Source: Heliocidaris tuberculata (taxonomy: Eukaryota; Echinodermata; Echinoidea; Camarodonta; Echinometridae). Taken from it: a stretch of DNA of 64,000 bases. The stretch is from NCBI GenBank assembly GCA_025618425.1, contig CM046848.1, positions 31,283,725-31,347,724 of the forward strand, written 5' to 3'. A program made the position numbers and the translations under genes. Of the stretch, positions 40,001-52,530 are shown piece after piece. Under the pieces are notes generated by a model, which made no database searches, had not been told where the DNA came from, and worked only from the letters and a program-made list of their open reading frames with translations. Each line of letters opens with the position of its first letter. Position 1 is the first letter of the stretch.

Positions 40001-42394
40001 GATCAAAGATATTGCTCAGTTCTACCATCACAACGAACGTGCACCCTCCCCACCCCCTCCCCACCCTTTCTGCTCCCCCACCCGCAAAAAAGCAATAAGG
40101 TATATCTTTCAGGATGAGCTGGTTTCATTTAATTACTTCATGCAAATTGCATTTGGTTGCCCTTTTCATTACTTTTCTCATTATCCACTCCAAAAGCACC
40201 ATCACCAACAAAGGATCTCGACAGATTTGTACGTCTCGTGTGCCTACCATACTGCCAAGGTCGCTTGTCTTTATTATCCTGATTTGTAATCAATTTATTT
40301 CCATATTTACTGCAATAACACCTGGATGAATCATTTTATCAAAATTATACGGGTTGACTCGAGATAGGCCTATAGCATTATCAAGTATCAGAAATGATAG
40401 TTAAAGTACATTAAAACATAATATAGATAATTGCTTTGAAGTATAATGCTTGCTTTAATTACATTGCTGAAAATGCGTATTACCTTGTTTTATGTATATT
40501 ACTTTAGGTATACATTACTGTAAGGATATCGCTTCAGTTATAATCCTTCAAGTATATTGCTATTTTGCTGTACAATGGGATTTTGACAAAGGGTCTCTTG
40601 ACGATGTGTTGTGGTAGGTGCTTGTGCCCCTCCCTTCCAGTCTCTCTAGATTTCTTCCATTGCCAAACTCAAGTTTGCAAATGTAATTTATTGGAATTAG
40701 TGTTTACCTATTTTCATAACGCATACACTATAAGGCTATACAGTACACCGATGATTTTAATGTATCCCTTTCCGTCAACATTCGATTCGCGTTCTCAGTG
40801 CTTCAACATAAACGTCATGAAAATATGTTGGTTTCCTCAATTAAAGAACGGAAATTACTCGAACACTTATCAGAGACCATTCAGGAATGAGTATGCCACT
40901 GAACTTGATTACATGCACGTACATCATGTACACTGCACAAGATAGATTGCTCTTTGCGTCCAGTCTCCCAATAACACGAGTGCAGTAATTGATCCAGGGA
41001 GGAAATTACTACTGGAATAGGAGAGAGGGAGAGAGGAGGGGAAAAAGGAGATCAGAGAGAGGGGAAAAAAACTCGGAGTAATCAGGAATTCCAAACTCAT
41101 CAGGGCTGTGCAAATGTAAATAGTGCAGAAAGAAATTAATCACGCGCAGTTATTGGGAATTCATACATTCATTCCTATTCTGCCATCGTACGCACGGGTC
41201 GACGGCAGGGCGTAGCCAATTGGAGCTAAGGAGGGGGTGGGGTGACATATTCCGTCCGATACTTCAGAACCACCATCCTGGTTAATTGAAATATAGCCCA
41301 GAAGCACTATCTGCTAATACATCTTGGCCAGGATCAACTTCAACAAAGTTGATCAAGGTCAATGCATTATTTCATCTTTACACATCACGCATAGCATAGT
41401 GCACCTACTTACAAAGACTCCCTGGTTATGCCGACATTATCACAACGCTTTGCATCATTCCCGTATCTAGATCCTATTCCCTAAGCATTGTTATTATGTA
41501 GTAGACGGGACGCACTCTCAAAATACGTATTTCTTCATCTTCTTCATCAGTTTAAAAGCTCGAGATTAATCACAAAAATGTTTCAGCTGGAAATTACGTC
41601 TGGAGGCAGTGAAAATGACAATACCTACATATCCAGATGGAGTTACAAACAAAGAAACAGTTGGTGAAATGGTCCAAGTTTAGATATTAAACCCGATATT
41701 CGAACTCACATCAATCAAGTGTACGACTTTGTATTAACCCTTTTACATGCTGGCAATGTGACAGGATGTAAAGTTTTGAAAAAAAAGCCACAAAGGTAGC
41801 ACAAAATTTAATGTAGTTATGTGTCGCATGGTTGCTGTACTCGAAATGGAAGTTGAATGTTTGCTAGAAACTGGATGGATAATTGTAATGCAGCTTTCTC
41901 ATGTTACTGTTTTATTTCATGCTATTGACACCGCTCTATGCATCCATTCAGTTTCAAATAAAAAGGTATGTTAAGGAAACAGCTTCGGTATTACAAACAT
42001 GAAATATATGCGGTAACCCTATCTTTTGCAGGAAACTACTTTACCAGCAACATACTGAGCTAGTTCGCGGGGGTACAACTACGTACAGAATGGAAGGATA
42101 ATTACTATCGTACATTGCCAAGAAACATGACCCGACGATATTACAATATTAATCACTATTGCACAAAATGTTGAACAAAATTTCATACACAAGACTAAAT
42201 TGGTATCGCAAAGCGTTCTTATGTCATTTTAGTTATCATGAGTAAGAAACGATGATTTGCATAAATCATTGACCTGGCGCCATTTGGTTCATATCGAAAA
42301 AACGCCATTCAAGATAACAAAAATTGTGAACAAGATAGGCATAATACTAATTGCTATTTTGCTTTAACGCCTGATCACATTTGCAACAAAGTAA

Positions 42395-42396
<2 letters not shown>
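37021..42396. other. Non-coding, no gene recognised
   Basis: Unique AT-rich DNA with purine tracts (39320-39370, 41018-41070) and a CT-rich patch (39530-39590). The open frames, up to 126 codons at 40565-40945, show no domain, no codon bias that I can see and no convincing splice context. Confidence 0.45.
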
Positions 42397-42435
<39 letters not shown>

Positions 42436-42573
42436 ATATCTTTTTCACTGTTTGTCACACACACACACACAGAGTCTGTCTCTCTCTCCCCCTCTCTCTT
42501 TGTCTCTCTTGGTCTCTTTATCACTCTTTCTTTATCCTTTCTCTCTCTCTCTCTCTCTCTCTCTGCCCCTCTG
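42397..42573 (+). repeat. Compound (CT)n-(CA)8-(CT)n microsatellite
   Basis: A CT array to 42433, a (CA)8 block at 42456-42471, then a longer CT-rich stretch to about 42573. Open frames rich in Ser/Leu (plus) or Arg/Glu (minus) are repeat translations. Confidence 0.9.
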
Positions 42574-43679
42574 CCACTCTCCTCTGACAAGGCACGTCCC
42601 CTATAAGAAAAAATCCACTTTAGCGTGGACTCGATGAATTAAGTAAGTGTCCATTATTGCGAGGTGGCGACGGTTCGAATTCATTTAATAAATGATATTA
42701 GGGAATTGGTCCACGTGATCCCAGACTGGCGTATTCACATCCATTTCCCTAAACCATGCAATTTAGACAGCCAAGGAGCGTTTTCACAACCTACATTCAA
42801 CTGTAGTCTCTAGAACCTGACTTTATCAACACCAGACAGTAACTGTGTGAAATATATGTATATCATCTGAAGTCTATTACAAGTCGTATGAATTTTCCTA
42901 TCTATACGAAAATGAGATTGGCGGAAACAAGAAACGGAGATATTTCGATAGTTCTTTACCGACAAGGTGATAATTCCTATTCTACAGCATGCCGTTTCAT
43001 TGTTTATTGACGCACTACGAAATCTCGTACGTGTATTTCTGCAATTTTCATTTTATGATAAGACGTATAGTTTTACCATCTCTTATACTCCAAGGTAAAT
43101 ATTGTTATCCAGTGTACACATGTATTTCTGCAAAGAAGGATACTTTGTTCTGAATTCGATGTTATATTTACGTCACTACCTATAGTCAATTCCGAAGTAA
43201 CGTGTTATCTAAAAAAAAAAAAAAATCGCATCTTTTATTTCGATGTGATCACGCAGAAGATCACTTCTACCCTGACCCAGATATGAGTGACCGAAGCTGG
43301 TCATCACCCAAAATCTAAAACAGTCTCATAACCCAGACTAAATTGGCGTATTCGATCGCTGTATCGCAATGCTTTTTCGCGAGGAGGAAGAGACACCACA
43401 TTAGAAGAGGTGCATTAACTCTGTTTGTAATAATACACCCCCAACGCCATTAGTCCAATTCCATAAATATTTTAAAATACTTTTACTCGTCGACACTGAA
43501 TGTCACCCGTAAGGCAAAGTGGGGGAAAAGGGCGTTCTAATATAACAGCAGAGACAACTGGCTCAATAACAGTTTCTGCCTCCTCAGCAACGTTGTCGTG
43601 AATGCCCCAAAACACGGTCGGTCCCAACATGGAGGATATTCTCCATGGTTACCAAAGCCTAAACAAAGGATACCGACAA

Positions 43680-43682
<3 letters not shown>

Positions 43683-43721
<39 letters not shown>
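43683..43721 (+). repeat. (GA)19 microsatellite
   Basis: Pure GA dinucleotide array, 39 bases. Confidence 0.95.
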
Positions 43722-43725
<4 letters not shown>

Positions 43726-44128
43726 CCTCAACAATAGATGTAAGGAATAAACGTATATGAGAGCAAGAGGTATTGTTCTTAACACGTAACAGATAATGGC
43801 CTTTTTCTACGAAATCAACTTTCATTACCATTTAGCGATATGAATATGTAAGTGCCATTGCTTTGGTTTACGCCATACGGCATCGGAAATGGCATCTTCT
43901 GTTTTTTGCAAACTGCGATTCACGAGTACCATCTGCTTTAAAAAACAATCGTGACCTTGTGCTACGATTTGGTTAACCCTCTCTTTATCATAGGTCCACC
44001 ACGTCATTTCAAATGCGTTATTACTTACGCCAATCAAGCCTAGAAAGGCAAGTAATGCATGTGCCAATAATTCAACGCAATTTTTGCACTGTTCGCTTTT
44101 GTTCAGTTTGTGCAAGATATCGCTCTTA

Positions 44129-44338
44129 AGCCTGGCTCATACGAGGAGTCATTTACTGACGTTATAACCGCGTCAGTGACTTGCACGGTCTTTTGCGCCT
44201 CAGGAAAGAGTGATATCGTTTAAACAGTGATTGCAAAATGAACAGTGCGAACAATACTTGTAATAACTGGTGTATGGATTTTATTGCCTTCACAGGCTCG
44301 ATTACCGCAGTTACTGAGGCAATCGTGTGAGCCAGGCT
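44129..44338. mobile_element. 210-bp MITE, PIF/Harbinger-like, TTA target duplication
   Basis: The element starts AGCCTGGCTCATACGA and ends with the reverse complement AGCCTGGCTCACACGA, so 15 of the first 16 positions of the terminal inverted repeats match. It is flanked on both sides by TTA (44126-44128 and 44339-44341), a three-base target duplication of the TWA type typical of PIF/Harbinger transposons. At 210 bp, with no coding capacity, it is non-autonomous and would need a transposase supplied elsewhere. The nearly intact repeats and exact duplication point to a fairly young insertion. The 96-codon open frame next to it on the minus strand (43825-44115) is not recognised and is probably fortuitous. 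Confidence 0.85.
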
Positions 44339-45458
44339 TTACATGACGCGTCAAAGACTACACCAGCCAATGACGCAGCCCTGCGTCTGCCAAGAACACC
44401 TTGTGTGCAACGTGCATTAAACCTACTTCTGAAAGGCTTGAGATTAACCTGAAACATCAGAATGTCTTGCCTGAAGACATACCCAATGGAAACAGTATGC
44501 ACTAACTACGGATCGAACCTATGAAGTTGGGTTTGGTAAACATGGTAAAGGGAGAATCGATTTGGAGAAAGGGACTGGTGGAGAGGTTCGAAAGGTTCCA
44601 ACATCTCTTGATGCAGATGACAGCAAAGGCCCGAGGCCCTGCTCCAGAACTTCGATCACGACGTCCGATCGGGCACGTCACCCCAACATGATTATTCTTT
44701 TCAACTTATTCACAATGGCCAATAAATCTTCGAAAACGAATGATCTTGTATCATTTGTGAAACTGAAGATCTCGTCCCTGGTCTTCGCAGAAAAGGTGAA
44801 CCTATGACGAAACCAAACAACACTGACATGTAGACCGAATCAGGTCGTTTATGTCGCATTAGAAAAATGTCTGAAGTTGAAGGCCATTGTAACTCGGGGA
44901 CCAGTGTCCCTTTACTAGTCAAACGGTTGTAAATTATCTAGTAGACGTTCCCCAGGGTTTATTTTCTCTAAATTACATGACCGTATATGGGTTTCATATG
45001 ACCCGTGTGTCAACGGCATGAATGATAGATGTTATTTATTGCGCATGTGCGAGTCCTGTGAGACGAGGAACCCTTTCCACGTGGTTGCCTGACCGTCGCA
45101 ATGCGATCACAAAATAGCCCACGGATGGACAAATATTGTGTTTAATTTAAAGACAACGATCTTGCGGTTTTCTCTTTCTTTGTAAGTTTTTGTCAGTGAT
45201 CTGGTGATCTCTTAGAAGTGATGACGTACATGATGTCCATTGGGCATTGCCGGGTATGGACGTGAACTGGACATTGTCCGATGAACCCGACTACGAAGCT
45301 TGACCGTGGTCAACACAACCACTTTGTAGTTGTGGATGCTTCTACCAAGGTCAGGGAACTGGAACTCCTTGAACAAAGCAAGTAACACTTGCTTCTACAC
45401 GCACATATAGCTAGGTCAAAATAACGTTCATGGTAAATAATTCAAGTCCGATTCATGT

Positions 45459-45481
45459 CCCCCCCCCCCCCCCCCCCCCCC
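45459..45481 (+). repeat. C23 homopolymer
   Basis: Twenty-three C in a row followed by GGGGCGGGG, so a short C/G foldback sits at its right end. A G-rich minus strand of this length could form a quadruplex. Confidence 0.9.
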
Positions 45482-47317
45482 GGGGCGGGGTCTAACACAT
45501 TTCAATAGTTTCAGAAGTTTCATAGAAAGTACTTAATACTTTTCATTGAAAAACATATTAAAATTTCAGGGGGGTTTTACTGTGTCAATTTCAGTTTGAA
45601 AATTTTGCCCTCGTTAGAGCAGTGTGGAAGATACCTTGCCTTACTGGTAGCAGGAAAACATAACATGTAAAACACATAATAGGGACTGGTAATCATAGTT
45701 TTAGTGCTACTCTAGACCATTTGCATATAGCATAACAAGAAGTTTCAATATAATCCTACGTTACCAATATCAACGATCCCCGCATGACAATGAAAAACAT
45801 GGTGCAATCATAATTTTATAGATGGCCAATAAATTACCAAAGTGTCATTTCATAATGCAAACATTCTTTTGAAACCACGTTTCCAAAATGCTGAAAGCAT
45901 CACAACAACGAGCGATACCATGAAGCTTTTCCCATTAGACATTGTGTCCTAGAATGACTTTGGCCTTTGTTAATTGCCTTCATTCATCACTATCACTCAT
46001 TCCTCTGTCCCTTCCAGTCATGAATGACGTATTTCTTACCCATCCCTCAATTCCCATCTCTTTAACATGCGTGTTCCATTACTCCTGTAATATCTATTAT
46101 AGCCTACTTAGCGAAATTCTATAGAACTGTATTAATATAAACCAACAAAACAAACTCAAACCCCGGCATTATAAAGCAAGAGAACAAAGTTGTAGAGGTG
46201 TCAAAATCCAAGACCTTGTTAAGCGCAGCCTTGAAGTAAAGATGCGGTTCTCCGAATGCCGTTATATACGACACATTAATGGAAAGGGTCTGAACCGGCA
46301 TGTCGTCAGAATTTGTGCTGAGCATACCCGTTATTCGCCCAAGGAGGCACTCACGTTGCCGAATTGAGGCTATCCTCTGATTAATGGAAAATTGACAGGA
46401 TCCATTAGCCTTTAGAGAAAGGATTTAAGGGAGAGTAAAAACTGTAATGTCAGATGCTCGTGCTAAAAGTAACTTTATCAAAGAATGCTGGCTTCCTCCG
46501 AATGTGAGAATATACTACCCCCACGGGGAACTCCAAAGTGCCATTAAGATTTCAGCCTGTGATGAAGCGCTTATTCTTATATCATAGGAAAGCAAATCTT
46601 CGTGTTCTAGCAAGATACCGTATTAGTTTAGCAGTCTATACCGCGGCATGACGTGATATAAACCCAAAAGGGGTACTGCAAAATTTAAGAAAAGACTCTC
46701 ATGAAAGTACGAACATACAAAATCTGATAAAGTCGAGGTATGAATGTTGTCACATGAAAATTAGTTAATTAGTATCTGCAGATAACGTTGAGGGAAAGCA
46801 TTCATACTCGTAAGGATTATATGCGAATGGAAGATAAATTGATATACTTTAAGTGTTCCAGTTCTGATTTAAGATCACAGTGACCTCTTTATGAAAATGA
46901 AATATGTTACGACCTTCCTATTACCTTAATTATCCTTTATTTATAGCATGTATTCCGAATCTCTAAATTTCTCCATATAAATAACAATTCCAATTATATA
47001 TTCAATTGTGTTCAAACTTATACATGTTAAGTTGAATATTAGAATACCAATGAATAATAATTTCTTCTTCTGTAGTTTAGTTGTCACCCTGACCGGTCTA
47101 TCACGCCGCTAGAGAAAGGAATATTACATTCCATATTTGGAGATGTTTAGCACTCATTTCCTTTTGCCATTTGTGTCGAACAACGTTTACACGAAAGAAT
47201 ATCATTTTAAAAGCAACAAAACATATAGAATGTGAGCGAGAAATTTCAAAGGGTAAAATCACAGAATGGATTTCATATGAATGAATATAAGAATGCAGCT
47301 ATTCAGTAGAATATAAA

Positions 47318-47376
47318 GAGGGGGAGAGAAGAAAGAGAGAGGAGAGAGAGGGAGAGAAGTGAGAGAGGAAGAAAGG
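47318..47376 (+). repeat. GA-rich low-complexity tract
   Basis: Imperfect purine tract of GAGA and GGGA words, with two smaller ones close by (47476-47520 and 47691-47715). No coding. Confidence 0.8.
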
Positions 47377-50202
47377 AAGAGAGCCAATAAAACGTATATA
47401 GCAAGAACACACGCAATACCGAAAGGGGGAAAAATCCAATGCAAATAATTAGATCACATAGATAAAATGACTCCAGGAAAGAGAGAAAGATGGAGTAGTT
47501 AGAGAGAAAGAGAGATGTAGAGATATTTCCCGAGGAAAGCTCGTAATAGGAGTATCACTTTCATATTAATATTTGCCTAAGTGCCTTTGCGTTCGGTTAT
47601 AATTACAAAGAGAGAAAAAATATGAACTGGTTCGGGGCCGTTAATGGTCGCTAATGCACCGCTCTCATAGAGTGCTTCCCCTATATATTGTAGAGAGGGA
47701 GAGAGGGGGAAAGACGAAGTGAAATGGAGGATGAAAACACATATGAAATGCGCTTTTTAATGGCCTCTTGTTTGTCTTTTTTTCCAATATAGGGATTATT
47801 TTCATATCGGAAATCAATCAATGTGAGTTAGGGCATTTAATTAAAAAAATATTTGATGTTTCAATTTGATAATGGAGTAGTGGAAAGCAACGCTCTCTCA
47901 ATTTCACAAGAATTGAGTAAAGAGAAGCCTGTTTGTAATTGTATCCGTTGACATTGGGTCAAAACATATTATGAATTATTTCATTGTTACTCCAAGTTAT
48001 CTAATAAGAGACTATGACTTGGAAATAATTGAAACGTAGAAGGAAAATATGGAATCAAATGAACAGGTTTTCTGAAGTTTGAGTTCATGGCTAAAATATG
48101 ACAAGAGAGACTTTACCTTCATTCTCCCTTAATTGACTTTTTTCAAGAACGCAACTTATACTTGTTATCAATAATGCAGAAGAAGAAGGAATTAGATTAC
48201 TCATACATGTACCTGGTTTTGATAATAAAAAAATAATTAACGTGTGATAAATACATATAATTACTGACAAAAACTGTTTAAAAAAACAGAAGAAATAACA
48301 TACACTATAGATGTGTGAATTTGGTCTTGAAATTTATCTCTCGCTCAAGATGCACAATTCTTTAAAAAACAAACGCTTATTATTTCTAGACGCCAGTATG
48401 AACATGATGAAGGAATGTAAGACACGTTCAGTTTCGGTTGATTTCAACATCTGATAAAAAAAACTGTGTTAGAGTATAGATGATACAGAAATTCAAGATC
48501 GGGTGTAAAATATCAATTAAAACGTTAATATTTACATGATATATACATTAAAGCCATACAAACTTAGTATTTACGTCTTAGATTTCATTGTTTCGCTTTT
48601 ACAGACATTAAAATGATCATTACAAGCATTTCGCCCAAGGTTATAACCAAAATGTTTCAATTCAATTTGCCTTTTTCAATTAGTATTTTCTATTTGTAGA
48701 AAATCATTAACTATTTATGAACGTCTCATAAATGAGTCGCACTCTGAAAATGATCAGAGCCAATGAATAATGAATTACATTTTACAATGAGGTAAATTAG
48801 AAATTGCTGCAAGATAATTAAATTCGATTGTACACTATGTACCACTTTTTCATGAAAATTTCATCATTTGTAACTTGGTCAGCAAAGCAAATTAAATTGC
48901 TAATTTGCAACATAGATCAATAGGTATTGATGTCAATTGACGTCTATTATCGCTATAAGTATTATTTGAATTAAACATAAGTGATAAGCGATTAAAATCG
49001 AGAGTTGTCTATTACAAAATATGTAAAAAAGGGAATCGTCAGCATCATTGGAAAGGTCTTGAAGGGGGATTCAATATCTGCTGCCCTCAAACACAAGTCT
49101 TATAATAATTATGGTATTTTGTTCCTTTATATTCTTTTGAAATTTCACTATAGCCAAGAGAGTAATTTGTGTAGGCCTTCGGAAAAAATACAATATCTGC
49201 ACGTACTTGAAGAATACGCATGATAACTCTCTTGTTAATGTAAAACTATTACGTTTAATTTTCCACAAGAGAATAAAGAAGTAGAATTAGTGTCCTCAAA
49301 TAAAAATTCATTTCACTTTACCAGTAAGCATATCCATCATTATTATTGATTTAAGCGGTTAGTTTTGAATATCTTTGTTTTCCATTCATCAATGGGCTAC
49401 CCTCAGGTTTAAGGACATGAATGGATTCCATGGAGTCCAAATATAGATCTGACATGTCTGATTGGTCTAGGCCTAGGCTTTGGTGTCAAGCGCGTCAGCC
49501 AAGCTATACCGGAGTCCCGCAGGGAAGACAAACTCCAACCAGGACTAATTATGAACCTTGACAATGGGTGTCAATCAGCCTTTAGAGCCAACACCTCTCC
49601 ACTAATTGGTTATTCTTATTCAAGAGGGTGTCCCTCCCACTCCAAATCTTTAACAAGACCACACAATGGTGGTAGAGGGTTAGGAATAACGGTTAACTGG
49701 TATCCTCCGATACGTCACTCAAGCTAGGAGAGAGCTGGACATGTATAACATCCAGTAATTTTATACCACTTACACCATCAGATGGTCTATTCTTAGGGCA
49801 TTCTAAATTTCTTCCTGCTTACAAATGGAAATGGAACCATATTCGTAAAAACCAGACAATGTTAGCAGGAAGAACTATTTGTTCTTGAAGGACTGGAATC
49901 GATGAGTTCCTCCCTTGTAAATGACAAGTCTGGCTACGCCTAGAGATGTCGCTCAAATTATCTGACATGGTGTCAAGCATCTCCCTGGTTCCATGTAAAC
50001 AGTTTCACTACCAAGATCCCACCATCATACTCCACTCACTCATCACCCATCCTCAAACTCCTCTACTCAAGATCTCAAACCTATTCTAAGCATAGATCCA
50101 TGTTTTAACCTATTCTTTCTCATGAGCTGACAATTTTCTTTTGTTATAAAAGAGCCGAGGTGATTATTCTCTACCCTTCCTCTCCAATCGCTGTCTCCCA
50201 TT

Positions 50203-50265
50203 TCCTCCTCCCCCCTCCTCCTCCTCCTCTTCCTCCTCCTCTCATCCCCTCCTCCTCTTCTCATC
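50203..50265 (+). repeat. (CCT)n-like polypyrimidine tract
   Basis: CCT/CTT triplets give a pyrimidine-only strand for about 60 bases. Proline- or arginine-rich frames over it are repeat translations. Confidence 0.85.
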
Positions 50266-52508
50266 TCAGTGATTGTTTAGTAGCAGGTGGCCTTGGCGAC
50301 GCTGACAGAAACATGAAAACTACGTTCATCCAACCAAGGTGTATGCTAATGGATGGGTTAGCATAAACCACTGACACCTAGTCATTTACTGCTAAAACTC
50401 ACTGTCAAAATGAAAACCAAAATTGAGACAGATATAATGTAAACACTGTAAAATCTCTTCGTAGATTACTTGTCAAAATCTTCACACTATGTGGATGAAC
50501 CCTTGGAATGAAACCTTGTGATACACTGTTTAAATATGATATAAATTACTAAAATACATTGATTGGACAACATCACTGTGCAAAGCGGTTGAAATAATGT
50601 AAACTAAAATGAAAAGTGCAAAATAATTGTACAATTACAAAGTGATACTATATAGTCTACTTGTCTACTCTAAGTCTGCTTGAAAGAATGCAGTTTACAG
50701 CAAGACAGTGGACAACAATATTCTCTTATTTAAGTGTCGGACTAAAATTACATTATTGATTAGAATGTAGCCAAATAATGAGCAACCCGATACGGCAGCC
50801 CTCATTATGCCTTATTAAGAGATCATGTTTAGACCAAACAATCGATATCATTATTGTCATGGTCTTCAATCACGAACAAAGTGAGACCCTCTTAAAGTCC
50901 AGTTGTAACGATGGGTAACAAGGCCAGGGCACCATCTGCCCCCCTTTAGGAAGAATACATCGAAAAAGAGGGGTAATAAACCTTTTAAAATAGTGAATCA
51001 AACCATTTTTTCCTACATTCATGAATATAAAGTGCTTTCATTGATTCTTACTGCCTAAAAAGGTGCATTGCTATAATGGCATACGCTGCTTCGTTTCCCT
51101 AAAAGTTAGTGATTTGCATTTTCTGTATATCATTCTGTAAGAATCTGCTTCTATTTTCAATGGCAGCTATACAATCGGACACATCATTTTATAAACATTT
51201 TTTTTTTTAAACTAGATCAATACTTGTAAGCCATGTGCATGTTCTGAACCCTACACTTTGTAATTTCATGTCTATTTTGGGCAGCATTGTGCTGTGTGAT
51301 CTAAGCCCCTTCTAATTTGCTCTACCCGTGATCACGATGATTATAATCACTTATTCAGAACGTGAATAATCATACTAAACAGAGTTGTTGAAATGGAAAC
51401 AGCATCGAACAAGAGATTGTGAACCCCACATTGGCCTACCCTCATGCATGGAGGCACAAACTATTTATCGTCCCAATGCTAACTGGTAGCATGCTGTCCC
51501 TTCTGTTTATCTTGCATAGGACCCCCTACCATAGGTATTCCACCATTTTACACCATTGGTTTAAGGGGTGGTGGAAGACACCACATCCGCGGGCTTCATG
51601 GCTCACTCCGCCAGGATAACAACACAACGCGTTAATTGCTTTGGGTCGAGTAAGCACGAGACAATCACATTACTAACACCTCAGGGTGATTCCGCGTCCT
51701 GCTAATGAGGTGAAAGGGGGCGTGTGTGCTGACGAGGGTAATAAGCCCTCATTAGCGAGCGAGCCAACATCCAAGATAATACAAGGAGCCCCAACAAGGT
51801 TGGTAGCAGGACTGGTAAGACTGCACCCCTCCCCATCTCGACTCCTTAATGACCGTAATTATCGTACATCTTCAGTGTGTTTAATGTGTTCTGGCGATTG
51901 AATAATTATAACAATTTCAGCGATGAACTCATTAGCAATTCACAATATGGGTCATCACGAATATACGGCCGGGGTGCAGACAAGTGTACAATTGCTATAT
52001 GATTTGGGGGCATACGGATGGGGCATTCTGAACCCCATTAATTTTCCGTTTATAAGATTATTCTATATTAATGTTATTGTGCATAATATTATGAGATTAA
52101 CACTATTATCCAATAATTCGGCTTCTGGAAATCCTTTTGAAATGTATCATACAGCCTGGATGGCGCAAAAACATAACCATTCTTAGTTCTTCTATTTCGT
52201 CACAAATACCGTTGATCAACCTGATAATGGTTATTCTAGGAACTATTACTGTTAATTGCAAAGTTCAGATGATATTGTTAGATACCAGTCACCGTACATA
52301 TTTTCGTCTTCTACCTCCTCTCGAGGAAGGCGCCTAGCGATGCTTTATCATCAATGAGGCTTTGTGGTCTTGAGAAGGGGCTTCCTTCCAAAGAGAAAGG
52401 AAGAAATCACCGTGAGAATGTAAGCATTGTCCTACGACCCATCTCTGATGTGGGTTTGTGACAATGGGCACCATGATTGTTTCGGAGAGGTAATTGGACT
52501 GGTATGGA

Positions 52509-52530
52509 TTGGTAGAAGATTGGTAGAAGA
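52509..52530 (+). repeat. 11-bp tandem duplication TTGGTAGAAGA
   Basis: Two exact adjacent copies, preceded by TGGTATGGA, which resembles a third degenerate copy. Confidence 0.9.

Larger units (their letters stand above)
44342..50202. other. Non-coding, no gene recognised
   Basis: Largely AT-rich unique sequence. The part 45900-46300 has modest open frames without known motifs. The part 49380-50000 has higher complexity, possibly an old repeat, but no inverted ends or tRNA-like head were found. Confidence 0.4.

Noticed and set aside
42375..42637. Arg/Glu-rich and Ser/Leu-rich overlapping open frames
   Set aside because: They are translations of CT/GA and CA microsatellites on both strands.
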